From Parasponia andersonii (lineage: Eukaryota > Streptophyta > Magnoliopsida > Rosales > Cannabaceae), in contig JXTB01000106.1 of assembly GCA_002914805.1 (NCBI GenBank), positions 322,836-386,835 on the forward strand: a DNA stretch of 64,000 bases. The letters are read 5' to 3'. Under the pieces are notes generated by a model that was not told where the DNA came from, ran no database searches, and saw only the letters and a program-made list of their open reading frames with translations. Positions 10,065-21,373 of this stretch are shown here, in pieces. Made by a program: the position numbers and the translations under genes. Each line of letters starts with the position of its first letter. Position 1 is the stretch's first letter.

Positions 10065-10800
10065 CTATTGGACTTCTTTTGGCTTTTATGTTTATTCCAT
10101 ATCGAGTAAAGCCCAAATTTTCTCCAGATTCTCTTCTATTCCTTGTTCATTTAACATGAACTAAGGATTCTTGATGAGATGCAGAAAGCACATTTAAGTG
10201 GGTTTAGTTTCATCTGATAGTGTCTCAAGATCTTAAGCATTTCGTGCAAATATGTGACATGATCTTCAGTCTTTTTAGATTTTATCAATATGTCGTCGCC
10301 ATAAACTTCCATGTTTTTATTGAATTGATAGGTGAACATTTGATTGACAAGATGTGGATATATGGTCTCTACATTTTTTAAACCAAATGGCATTACCTTG
10401 TAACAACACAGATCTTGGTCAGTAATAAAAGATGTATGCTTTTCATCTGGTTTATCCGTCAAAATTTGATTGTAGCTAGAATATGCATCCATGAAGGTCA
10501 ACAACTTGTGTCTGACTTTCACATCAGCGAGCTGGTCGATGCAACAGAATGGGAAGATGTTTTTTGGACATGTCTTATTGAGGTATGTGAAGTCAACACA
10601 AGTTCGATATTTGCTTATCAGTTTCTTAAGCAAACAGGATTGGACAACCAGTTTTGGATAAAATGTTTCTAGAATGAAACTGGTCTTTACGAGTTTCTTG
10701 ACCTCTTCCTTGAGAGCCATGTATTTTTCTGGATCGATAGCCCATCATTTTTGTCGAACTGGTTTGAATTCCAAGTCAATATTTATCTTATGGCATATCA
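10065..10800 (-). pseudogene. Tat-type Ty3/gypsy reverse transcriptase
   Basis: Minus-strand reverse transcriptase. Region 10720-10151 is open for 189 codons and reads KYRTCVDFTYLNKTCPKN, DAYSSYNQI, and FGLKNVETIYPHLVNQMF. The catalytic box is VYGDDILIKSK, with both Asp retained where the family has VYVDDMLVKS. It ends at LNPLKCAFCISS near 10160. The following connection/RNase H segment is cut by copia element #2, whose insertion separates this piece from the integrase at 4258-5634. Confidence 0.9.
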
Positions 10801-11811
10801 TATATGGGTCGATCCCTATCATGTAGACATGATTCCAAACAAAAGCATCGAGGTTCATTTTGAGAAAATCTTACAACTTTGCACTTCACCTCACTAAGAT
10901 TTCTTTCAATCTTGAGCTTTTTGGTTGGCTCATTTTCATCCACAGTAAATTCAAAAAGCGCTTCTAGAGGTCTAGCTTTCCTTTCTTCCTCATTGAGCCG
11001 AGGATTTAGGTTTTCGTCAAGGGGTCCTAAGCTTACATAATGTGGTTTGAGCTGAGGACCATTCTTGTGTTTCTTCTCAGCAACTCACACTGATACTTTG
11101 TATCACTCACGAGCTTCTCGATGTCCTCCTCATCAGATTCTTATGCCTTCTGGGGTTGGAAACTTCATTGGGAAATGATGTATCAAAATGAAAGCTAGAG
11201 GACCGAAGGTCTTAACAAGATGACTTTAAAAGTAGTTAGACAATATACTACCTAGAAATTTGACTTGATAGTGACTTATCAGGCTTGTGCTCCCATTGTG
11301 AGAGCTAGTTGGATTGCCCTCGTGGGTTGAACACCATCCCTAGTAAAGCCATACACTTGGATTGTCATTAGCTTTAAGTGTCGTGTGCCCAATCCCATTT
11401 TTTTAGGGCTCCCAAATATAAAATATCCACCAAACTCCTATTATCAATAAGAGTTTGATAGATTAGCATGTTGCTAATTTGCATTATGATAACCAATGGG
11501 TCAAGATGTGGATAGTGCACTTGATGGACATCTTCTTCCATGAAAGTTATTAGCTCATTCTCCCTAGGAAAACTTTTGTAGGGGTGATTATCTAAGTGAA
11601 GGACATTAGTGAGTAAAGGATCTCTAGTCTTACAGACATACCTCTTATGGCTAGATTTAGACTCTTCACTAATGTGTAGACCACTAAAAATAGTTTAGAT
11701 CTCTCCATGAATATCTGAGCCTTGATTCCCACGAGTAGGAGAATTCCTAGGTTGGTCTTTGTTATTTCTAAGGTTGTAATCCCTTCTTCGTTGATAGCTC
11801 CCCCAATACCC
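10801..11811 (-). pseudogene. Tat-type Ty3/gypsy protease and linker
   Basis: Around 11460-11390 the minus strand encodes LIDNRSLVDILYLGALKKMGL, a retropepsin active-site region in which the usual DTGSS has become DNRSL, so the catalytic Asp is kept but the flap-side residues are lost. The downstream VYGFTRDGVQPTRAIQL is typical of Tat proteases. Many stops. The stretch 10800-11150 is coding-like but too decayed to place. Confidence 0.7.
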
Positions 11812-12515
11812 TTACCGACTCAACCCTTCGATCTCATCTTTTAAATCAAAGTAGTCGTGGGTGTCATGACTGTGATCATGATGAACAAGACAATACTTAT
11901 TTTGATCTTTTCTCTCACCTTTACCTTTATAAAATGACAGAAGTTCCTTAGAAAATGCCTTATCTTCAGTGGCAAGGAGTCTATGTTCTCTACTATCATT
12001 CAGCTTTGTGTAGTAAGTGAATTTGGGAGTTCTAGGATATCGTCTTTCATCGGGATAAGGCTTCCTCTGATTTTTCTTTGGAGAAATAGGAGCTTGTTGA
12101 TCATCATCCCTCTTCCTTTGGTTGTTAACTTTCTTCTTAGTGGTTTCTTCATGAGCCAGGGAATCTACCATGTGTTGGGCATTTTCCATGTGCATATATT
12201 TCATGGCTCTTAGGTAGAAATCTTCCATATCTTTATAGTGCACCTTAAAAAGATTTCTCAAAGTAGTGTGTTAGGACGAACTCCTTCTACCAATGTCATA
12301 AGAATCCCTCCTTCCAAAGCCATGGATACTTTTGATGCCTTTTTGTTGAACCTTCTTAGGCAGGAACGGAGGCTTTCATTCTCCTTTTGTTTGATTTTAG
12401 CAAGGGTGAGATAATGTGTGGCATATGCTAGCAAGGATTGAAATTGTCGAACAAACTCTAGGGATAACTATTTCTAAGAGGTGATGGACACCTCTAGGAG
12501 TTTCTTGTACCACTT
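11812..12515 (-). pseudogene. Tat-type Ty3/gypsy gag, C-terminal half
   Basis: Minus-strand capsid/nucleocapsid remnant. The Retrotrans_gag core is seen at about 12480-12300 (FVRQFQSLLAYATHYL, LAKIKQKENESLRSFLRRFN). Then comes a basic linker, and KYCLVHHDHSHDTHDYFDLK near 11870, the Cys/His motif characteristic of Tat-lineage gag rather than a CCHC knuckle. The frame is interrupted at 12515 by the Athila insertion and resumes at 31233 once one copy of the CACTT duplication is removed. Confidence 0.88.
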
Positions 12516-14153
12516 TAACTAGTTCAAATTGATAAAGTCCTTTCTCAAGTGTAAGAGTGTCAAAGTAATAAATTATTCAGTAAGACCGAGGTCAATCCAC
12601 AAGAAAATTAGTGAATAATACAAGACCATAACACATATACTACAAGAATAAAAATGATGGGAGAAAGTATGTTGTAAGATGATTATAACAATATGAAATA
12701 AAATGACAGAATTATAACGATATAAATTTGCAAAATTAAACAATTGCTAAAATTAGGGGATCCGTACTTAGTTACACAAAATAAGTATAACCTAAACTTT
12801 TTTATCACTCAATTGGAATCCACACAAAATAGAAGTTCTAATTGGAAGATTAATCATTAAAGGTCTATTATTAGTTATTTATATGATTAGATTAGTTTTC
12901 TTAATTACCATCTTTGATAACACTAACACTTGCAAAAGTGATCAAGCATTCATGGTACCATCTTATGTCCACAACAAATCAAAATCTCTTTCTAGTACAA
13001 CCGGTACAAAAAAAATTAAGTAGTTATTGTGCCAAAGGTAGACTACAATGAATCAAAACCTACCACTTAACAAGGAGGGTATTAAAATTGATTAAGAAAA
13101 TTAAGTAACACATGTATAACAATGATTAAAGGATATAAACAATGAAGTCCAACTAGAATTTAGATTATACTTATCTTTCTTCGAACAGATTCACCCTTTC
13201 ACCTTAGCAACATGCAATATTAAGTAAACATGATGAAGAAAAATAATAAGTATGAACACAAAATGAACATATCTTTAAACACAAAACTCTTACTATTTTG
13301 AAGGCAAAACAAGATTACAATAACATGAATAACAAGAGGAGAACCAAAGAGATTGATCTTAATCTCAAACCAAGATGCCTCTTAAGCCTAGCTTAAGTAT
13401 CTATTTATAGGAAAACTTAGTCAAAATTTGTAGGCTAAGAATAAGTGCAAATTGGGAACTTGTGTTGGCAGATTCAGTCTTTCTCAAAGATGTATATGGA
13501 ACTCTATGAATTTAGCCTACAAAGATCTTAATCAAAGAAGAGAAAATGAAGCCTTATCTCTAGAAGTCGTATGCAATCAAAATTGCATCCATTGGAGCTG
13601 TATTTCTTGACTTAGAGAAAAATGGTGAAGATAGGTTCTGCTGAGTCAAAATCAATTGTTGATCTTATCATCTAGAAAACTCGAATCTTTTATCTCCGGC
13701 TTCTTTTGAATTTTCTCAAAGAAAACATTATCTAGAAATTTTTATGTATGTATCCATAGCATCAAGAATAACTCAATTAGAGATTGTATTGAGGTCTAAA
13801 TAAGCCAAATATTGAAGGGTATCAGGCTGAATGTGAATGCAGTCCAATTTGCAATATTATCCATTTGAGACCCATTTTGAAATAATCTAGGTAGATCTTA
13901 TAAATTAGGTTTAGTGAGGAATTGAGTCTAAAATCTATGAGTTAAAGAATTTAATTAATCTCCTATGCAGTTTAGAATCTGTGCCTATTTTACGAAACCT
14001 GCTCAGAAACGATCATTTAGTAGAAATTAGGAGTAATTCTTGCTTTTATGCCTATGTCTATAAAAGTGCTTTAAATTAGGGAATTTAATGAAACTCTAAG
14101 TATATAATAATGATATAATTGTATAATAAATTTATATAATTAGATGTTCATCA
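12516..14153 (-). repeat. 3' LTR of Athila element #1
   Basis: 1638 bp. On the minus strand it begins TGATGAACATC and ends GAACTAGTTA (ancestral ...CA). The purine tract GGTTGGGGGTG lies immediately upstream (plus 14154-14164). It is collinear with 29583-31227 throughout. Confidence 0.92.
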
Positions 14154-14164
14154 CACCCCCAACC

Positions 14165-15420
14165 ATCTTATTACTAGTCCTTAGTAGTTAAAGTATCATC
14201 ACTTAGAAATGATTAACAAAATTTCCTTCCAAAGAAATCACCACTTTTTCTCTCTTTGATTTATCCAAATAAATAAACTCTCAATTTTTGTGGAATCAGA
14301 TATTCAAAAGTTAAAATATTAATAAACCTTCCTTTTTGTACTCATGTAACAACATATAATCATGGAGCTTGATTGAAAAATGTAATATAAGTTCTAATAT
14401 TTCATCGAGGGTAGCTTCTTTGAGTACGGGGTAATTCTTTTTTTTTCCTTGAATATAATACTATGAACAATACATCCTTAACCCATGTAGCAAGCTTTAG
14501 GCTAATGACGCCTAGACCAATTGGTCTTAGGGCATTAGGAGTTGAGATACTCTTACGAGCTCAATAACTCAGGTTGCAGATGCTTTTATTAAATAAAATA
14601 ACTATAGATAATACAATATCTAGTTTTCTTAAGCTTTCTCCTTAACCCTTGTAACGTGCTTTGGGCTAATAACTCTCAAGCCAGTTGGGCTTAGGGTATT
14701 AGGTATTAATACACCCCTTCGGGCTTAGTTATTCGAGTTAAAGAGGCTATAAAACCAAACTTTTCTATGATTTTTTTTAATAATATGTGCCTTTTTCTCT
14801 TTTTCTTTCTTTTGTTTCTTATTTTTATTTTACCCTTCCCTTAGTTGTTATCTTTGATAAAATAGAAGAACTTGAGTATCATAGTAGTTCAATTTTTAAC
14901 CCATTATCATATGTCAAAGAGTGTGTGTGTGTGTACAAAGGATGGTCGATGAATATTTGCTAAATAAGTATATGAATATAATCTAAGAGTTTGTAAATTT
15001 GAATAATTCAAAAAGAAATGCATGGTGAAACGACATTAGAAAATTTTAAAAATCAAGACTAAATGTTACCTATCTATTATGATGGATCTTAAGAGTAAAC
15101 TTACTCATTACTCTACCATCCACGACCTAGTCGCTTTGTCAAATAGTTTTAATAACATCAAATTTTTTTTCTTTTTTTATTGTTTTATGATTTTTTTTTA
15201 TTTTTTATTTTGGTGTCAACTCTCCCTTCCCCCTAACTAGAATCAAACATTGTCCCCAATATCTTCAGTTAAATAGGAAAAGTATGGAAGACATCACCTG
15301 AAATAAGAAATACTGAAAAAAAAAAAACTTAAAAATACATAAATAAAGAAAATAAAATATTGTGAGTAAAACCATGAGACAAGAAAGTTTTACAAACTAA
15401 GAGACAGATCCAATCTAGTT
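14165..15420. other. Athila 3' non-coding region with two copies of a diverged ~110-bp module
   Basis: AT-rich sequence without a supported gene. Two related blocks at about 14478-14585 and 14638-14740 share CCTTAACCC-TGTA, GGGCTAAT, CTTAGGG-ATTAGG and a final AGTTATTCGAG-like segment. Poly-T runs lie at 15160-15205 and a poly-A run at 15315. Confidence 0.55.
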
Positions 15421-15424
15421 TTTT

Positions 15425-16026
15425 TCTAGCATTCCTTGGTTGACTAATCTAACTGAGTTATGGCTGGATGAACTTTTGGGATATAGATTTGCAGTTGATC
15501 AATTAACTACTCAGGAGTTGTAGCAGAGATGATGATTCATCTTGAAGAGTCTGAAATAAACTTCTATTCTATAGCATGATTTGTAAGAGATAAAAAGCCA
15601 TTAAAGAAACCATTAACATTTAATAGACTGATAGATTTTTGGTGGATTTTCAGCTGGGCCCAAGAAGTAATTTGAAAAATTTCTTCTAATATTCCAATGC
15701 CCCCTGGTAAGGCAATAAAAGCATCAAAATTATCAAGCATCTTTTGTATTCGTTCATGTATTATCAACACTTTTAGTTTTTCCCAGCTATTTTTCTGGTG
15801 ATGTTTCCTTCAGTCAAAGCTTTTTGGATGATTCCCAAAACTTGGCATCCTTCAATGAATGCAGCTGTTGATACACACCTCATTAACCCAAGGCTAAATG
15901 GATTTTCCTTTTAGCTAAAACTTCCCAAGGTGATTTGCTACCTTTAGGAATTCTTTATCTTTTTCCAGACTAGATCCACAAAATACACAAATATTTGTGA
16001 TTTTATGAGATGGGGATCGGGCCATT
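15425..16026 (-). pseudogene. LOG-like: Intronless copy of a LOG-type cytokinin riboside 5'-monophosphate phosphoribohydrolase gene
   Basis: LOG enzymes release active cytokinin bases from their nucleotides in the cytosol. This copy starts at ATG 16026 (MARSPSHKITNICVFCGSS) and runs through almost the whole protein in about 600 bp. It shows LMRCVSTAAF, QVLGIIQKALTEGNITRKI, HERIQKMLDN, then DAFIALPGGIGILEE (family motif PGGxGTxxE), WAQLKIHQKSISLLNVNGFFNG and a C-terminus near IDQLQIYIPKVHPAITQLD. No intron interrupts it, whereas plant LOG genes have several. Defects: frameshift after LGKF, a short deletion removing the GGG part of the nucleotide-binding loop, a frameshift near 15780, and in-frame stops near 15562 and beyond. 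It lies in sense inside the Athila element between pol and the 3' LTR. Confidence 0.85.
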
Positions 16027-16090
16027 TTAATACTCCTTTTAAACTTATGAATGAGTTTGAGTTGAATAAAAATTGAGAAAAGAAGTGATG

Positions 16091-16098
16091 TATTTATA
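16091..16098 (-). promoter_or_regulatory. Possible TATA box upstream of the LOG copy
   Basis: The minus strand reads TATAAATA 65 bp before the LOG start codon, followed by a C/T-rich stretch. If genuine, the copy carries promoter sequence, which an mRNA-derived copy normally lacks. A chance match in AT-rich DNA is possible. Confidence 0.35.
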
Positions 16099-16509
16099 GA
16101 AAAAAGAAAAGTAATGCAAGATAGCATCTATGGCGTAGGTAGGCCATTGTCAGAAAAAGTTTGAAATTTTTTTACAAAACGACATAACAACAGAGCATGC
16201 ATATATACAGGTAATTGTGATTGTAGCTTACATCTTCCTCTAGTTTTACATCTAGTAAGGGCTTAAATGCCCTCTATAAGTTGAAGATTGGCTTTCTATT
16301 CAATTTTCTTATAAATTGAAAAACGGAGTCTTTTAAAGTCAGATTCCCAAGACTATACATCTCTACTAGGATTTGTTTAAAGGGTCGATAGAAGATCATC
16401 TAATAACCCCTTACTCATGCCATCCTTAATACAATTTATTATATCTTCACGACTTGTGGATATCATTCCTAAAGAGCGGCATTTTGTGTTACAAGTCTAT
16501 CATGTATAT

Positions 16510-16854
16510 TTATGACAAACTTTCATTTTTTTTGGCACGACGCTTTTTTACAAATGAGCTTTTACCATGACCAAGCATGCATGAAATACATAAATCTAGA
16601 AACTCACCTAATAATCGTACCTTTGCTTTGATAATCCAACAAACATCTTTAGGATTGCCCATATGCATTAATAACCTTAATCTTTCACACCTAGCATGAT
16701 AAATTTTCAGCAGAGTATTTTGAGAAAGAGAAGGAAAGTATTTTTGCAATTTTGAAAGAGTGACATCTATTTTGAAGGAAAAAAGTTGAAAAGAAGAGGA
16801 AAGAAGTAAAAAGTTATGGTGAATCTTGATGTGAGATTGAAACTTTATACACAA
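16510..16854 (-). CDS. Unidentified frame in the Athila 3' region
   Basis: 114 codons on the minus strand, preceded by further coding-like sequence. The middle part (LSKLQKYFPSLSQNTLLKIY, then RCERLRLLMHMGNPKDVCW) looks like real protein rather than shadow sequence, and the end is basic (KKRRAKKNES). I do not recognise the family. It sits where an Athila env-like gene could lie, but there is no clear transmembrane segment or signal peptide. It may be another host fragment or a decayed element gene. Confidence 0.35.
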   Translation of the reverse strand: MCIKFQSHIKIHHNFLLLSSSFQLFSFKIDVTLSKLQKYFPSLSQNTLLKIYHARCERLRLLMHMGNPKDVCWIIKAKVRLLGEFLDLCISCMLGHGKSSFVKKRRAKKNESLS

Positions 16855-17059
16855 TTTTTTTTTCTTTTTCTATTTTTTTATTTTTATTTTTTTCTTCAAT
16901 TATTGTAGGAAAGTAAAGAAACTGACTTGAATATCACGGAGTACCGTTACCTGCCACTTTATCAAAAAAGTAATGAAAGAAATAAACAAACACACTAAAA
17001 GCAACTTGCACAAACAAACAAAGTTAAAAATAGAGAATCGAATATTTACAACAAATTAT

Positions 17060-18290
17060 GATTGCTCATAACATGGATCACTGAGGTAAAGGACTTCTTC
17101 TTGAAGAATTTGATTGTTAAGAAATAGTTTGAGTCTTTATTCATTCACCTTAATCACATTACCATTTTTGGGATTTTCAATGTCAATGGCATCTTTAGAA
17201 TACACATACTTTACAATGAAAGGTCCATTCTACCTTAATCTCAATTTTCCAGTAAATATGTGAAGTCGAAACTTATAAAGAAAGACCTTTTGACCAATAA
17301 CAAATATTTTTCTTGAAACTGCATTGTCATGAAAAGTTTTGGTACTAGCCTTATAAATTTTCGAATTCTCATATGCATCATTTCTCAATTCTTCAAGCTT
17401 ATTTATTTGTAATTTTCGCAACTTACAAGCAACATTGAAATTTTAGTTGAAAGTTTTAATGGCCTAAAAAGCTTTGTGTTCAAGTTTCATAGGCAAATGA
17501 CAAGGTTTTTCATAAACTATCCTATAGGGTGACATACCAAGTGAGATTTTGGAAGTACTTCAATAAGCCCAAAGTGCATCACTAACTCTCAAAGACCATC
17601 TTTACGATTTAGGTTAACTGTTTTCTCAAAAATTTGTTTAATCTCCCTATTTGCAAGTTTTATTTATTCATTTGTCTGAGGATGATAAGGGGTAACAACT
17701 TTGTGTGTGATTCCATATTTCTTCATTAATGACTCAAATGGCTTATTACAAAACTATATTCTCCCATCACTTGTCATGGCTCGAGGAATTCCAAATCGAC
17801 TCAAAATATTTTCTTTCAAAAATTTTATCACTAGTTTTTTATCACTATTTTGACTTGGAATTGCATCTACCTATTTTGACACATAATCAATAGCTACTAG
17901 ATGCACACAAAACTAAATAATGGTGGAAAGGTCCCATAAAGTCTATACCCCAACAGTTAAAGATTTTAATCACCAAAATAAGATTTATAGGCATCATGTG
18001 ACATTTCGAAATTAACCCTAACTTTTGATAATTTTCACAAAATTTGCAAAAAGCATGAGTATCTTTGAACCAGATTGGTCAATAATATCCACACTGCAAG
18101 ATTTTTGTAGCTATCTTTTTTGATGAAAAGTGACCTCTGCATGCCTTTATATAACAAAATTTTATGACACTACTTACCTCATTATCTGGTACGTATCTTC
18201 AAAAGATTTGATCAGGATAGTACTTGAACAGATAAGGGTTATCCCAATAAAAATTCTTCACTTCACTTAAAAACTTCCTTTTGTCTTGAC
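17060..18290 (-). pseudogene. Athila element #1 integrase
   Basis: Minus-strand integrase remnant. The C-terminal end near 17250-17080 reads KWKGPFIVKY...DIENPKNGNVIKVNE, the usual Athila pol terminus. Upstream are LRKLQINKLEELRNDAYENS at 17421-17360 and decayed core segments such as VKFLKENILSRFGIPRAM near 17780. Frequent stops. Ends about 200 bp before the unidentified frame at 16510-16854. Confidence 0.8.
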
Positions 18291-18900
18291 TACTCTATTC
18301 AGATGGCATTACTCCTATTACAAGAAAGTTGACAATGTTAGGAAACCGAGGTATTGAAGTGGTAGAGAATAAAGCTTTATAAAGAAAATCTTCATTGATA
18401 GTTGTGGTCCCAAAAGATGGCTCTATTATTAGCCTTGGTAGGTGGTCAGCGACAACATTTTCAGTGTCTTTCTTGTCCTTAATTGTGATATCAAACTCTT
18501 GAAGCAATAAGATCCACTGTATCAATCTTGGCTTGGAATCCTTTTTAGAGAGAAGATATTTCAATGTTGCATGATCACTAAAGACAATTACTGGTGAGTC
18601 AACAAGATAAGAACAAAATGTTTCCAAAACAAATACTACTGCAAGTAATTCTTTTTCAGTGGTTAAATAATTTATTTGAGCATCACTTAAAGTCTAACTT
18701 ATATAGTAAATCACAGGTAGCTTACCATCTTTTTGTTGTGCCAAAACAGCACTAACAGCATAATCACTAGCGTCACACATTATTTGAAAAGGAAGAGGAC
18801 CAATCGGGTGGTTGAATGATAGGAGCAGAGGTAAGTAATTTTTTAAGCTTTACAAATGCTTCTTCATATTCTTTAGTCTATTCAAAAATATTGTCTTTAG
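18291..18900 (-). pseudogene. Athila element #1 RNase H
   Basis: Region 18627-18295 is open and reads [40 protein letters not shown] and [10 protein letters not shown], the reverse transcriptase-linked RNase H of Ty3/gypsy. The N-terminal part (QKDGKLPVIYYIS-like, near 18700) is also visible but interrupted by stops. Confidence 0.82.
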
Positions 18901-19640
18901 ATAAAAGGTTACAAATAGTTTAGATATTATACTGAAATCTTTGATAAACCTCCTATAAAATAAGCATGTCCTAGGAATGATCAAACATCTCTTACATCTT
19001 TTGGTGTAGGCAAGTTGGAAATTAATTCAATTTTTGACTTGTCTACCTCAATTTCTTTTGATGAAACAATGTGGCCAAGAATAATCCCATTGGTTACCAT
19101 GAAATGACATTTTCCTAATTAAGTACAAGATTCTTTTCTTCACACCTTTTCAAGATTTTTTCCAAGTTTATTAGATAATTATTGAAAGAATCACCAAAAA
19201 TAGAAAAATTATCCATGAAAATTTTAAGAGAACGTTCAACCATATCACTAAATATGCTAAGCATGCATCTTTGAAATGTGGTTGCTGCATTACATAATCT
19301 AAACGGTATCCTACAATAAGCAAATGTACCAAATGGACATGTAAAAATGGTTTTGTCTTGATCTTCAATTGCAATTTTAATTTGATTGTACCTTGAATAC
19401 CTATCAAGGAAATAATAAAATTCATGTCTTGCAACTCTTTCAAGAATTTGATCCATAAAAGATAAACGAAAATAGTCTTTCCTAGTCATTAAATTGAGTT
19501 TCCTATAATCAATTCACACACGCCAACTAATAATAGTCCTAGTTGGAATTAATTCATTATTTTCATTTTTTACCACAGTAACTCCGGATTTCTTAGGTAC
19601 AACTTGTGAGGGACTTACCCATTTACTGCTAGAAATATGA
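18901..19640 (-). pseudogene. Athila element #1 reverse transcriptase
   Basis: Minus-strand reverse transcriptase, open from 19489 to 19115: FMDQILERVARHEFYYFLD, YSRYNQIKIAIEDQDKTIFT, then CPFGTFAYCRIPF and FQRCMLSIFSDMVE. The catalytic box reads IFMDNFSIFGD, where the lineage has FMDDF, so the second Asp is Asn. The N-terminal part near 19600 (VVPKKSGVTVVKN-like) is frameshifted. Confidence 0.88.
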
Positions 19641-21368
19641 TAAATAATTCCATTATCTAGGAGCTTAATGACTTCATCTCACACTTCTTCTTTCATATTA
19701 GGATTAAGCCTTCTTTGAATTTCTTTTGTGGATTTGCTATTTTTATCTAAATGAATCTTATGTGTACAAATCAAAAGACTTATTCCCTTTATATTAGCTA
19801 TGGTCTAACCTAAAGTAGATCTATGCAGTTTTAAAGTTTGTAACAACTAACCTTCTTGGTGTTCATCAAGTTTGGAAGAGATTATTATCAAAAAAGTCTC
19901 ATCTTCCCCTAAAAAGGAGTATTTGAGATCGAATGGCAATAGTTTAAACTCAAACTTGGGTGATTAGATACTTGAAGGTATTGTTATATTAGAACGTGGT
20001 AGTAATTCTTTAAATCTTGGCCTTCATCCTTTGTTTTCCATTCCTTGAGAATAGTCAAGTAAAGAACATATATTAAAGATATCATGATCTAAATACATAC
20101 TTGATTCAAATGAATTAAATAATGAAACTTACAATGGATCTAAATTACTCTCTACTTGAACACAATCACTTAAGATGGTTTCAATCACGTTAGCTTCCTC
20201 ATTTTCATCTTCTTCATGTGGTTGCTTACACAAATTGGAAATATTAAGTTCAAGTGTCATGTTTCCAAATGAAAGCTTCATCACTTCATTTCTACAATTA
20301 ATCAAGGCATTAGAAGTTGCTAGAAATGGTCGTCCTAAAATAACAGGAATTGGATTACTTACCTCAACAAATTGTGTATCTTAGACAATAACATCCACAG
20401 GATATATGAATTTATTTAACTAATCTATCGAGCAAGCAAAAGAGTGACAGAAGTTGATTTTGAACTCACCTAGATTGAGTTTTTGATAAACTGAATATGG
20501 AAGTAAATTCACACTAGCTCCAAGATCAAGTAAAGCTTGTTCAATTTTTTGTTCACCAATAACACGTGAAATCGTAAGACAACTAGAGTCTTTATATTTC
20601 AAACTATTTTTGTTTTGAAGTATTGAACTTACTTGTTTAGCCAGGAAAGCTTTCTTTTTTACATTCAGTTTTCCTTTCACAGTGCACAAGTCCTTTAAGA
20701 ATTTAGCATAAGATGGTACATGTTCGATAGCATCCAATAAAAGGATATTGATCTTTACATGTTTGAAGATTTTAAGATTATAACTCACTTTCATTGAATT
20801 ATTCAAAGCATGAGAAAATGGGAGAGTAGGAGAGGATTTAATCTTTTCTTTCAGATAGTATAGGTTTAACCCCTTCCTTATCATTGGAGTTTGATTCATC
20901 ATCTTTCCCACAAGGTTCAAGAATAGGTTTTTCAATATTCTTACTACTACGAAGAGTAATGATTTATTTGACTTGATCCATGGGCTGGCCTCCAGAGGAT
21001 CTTGCATGTAAATTGAATTATTCCTTGGGGTTTTGCCGTGGTTAAGAGGGAAACTTACCTTTCTCTTGAATTTAGAGAGAAGATGCAAATTTTGCAAAAG
21101 AATCTTTCAAATCTGCCATAGTTTGGGTATTTTGAGTATTGATAGACTCTTGCTTTTCAATGAATGAACGCAATGTCTCTTCAAGATTTTTCCAAAGAGG
21201 AGGTATGTAAGATACATAACCTTGATGATTCTGAATATTTTTTTGTGCATGAAATGGTGGTTATGAAGATTGTGTATGATTATCATTCCTCCAACTAAAA
21301 TTTGGGTGATTCCTCTAACTAGGATTATAAATTTGAGAATATGGATTAGGACTCGGTCTTTTGAATGT
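19641..21368 (-). pseudogene. Athila element #1 protease and gag C-terminal region
   Basis: The region 21097-20420 is open for 225 codons and contains the protease motif LLDLGASVNLLPYSVYQKL (Athila-type DLGAS active site). Upstream near 21330-21100 are NHPNFSWRNDNHTQS and NTQTMADLKDSFAKFAS, the Athila gag C-terminus. The frame is interrupted at 21369-21373 by the nested element; gag continues at 28431 in a compatible frame once one GTTTA copy is removed. Confidence 0.85.
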
Positions 21369-21373
21369 GTTTA

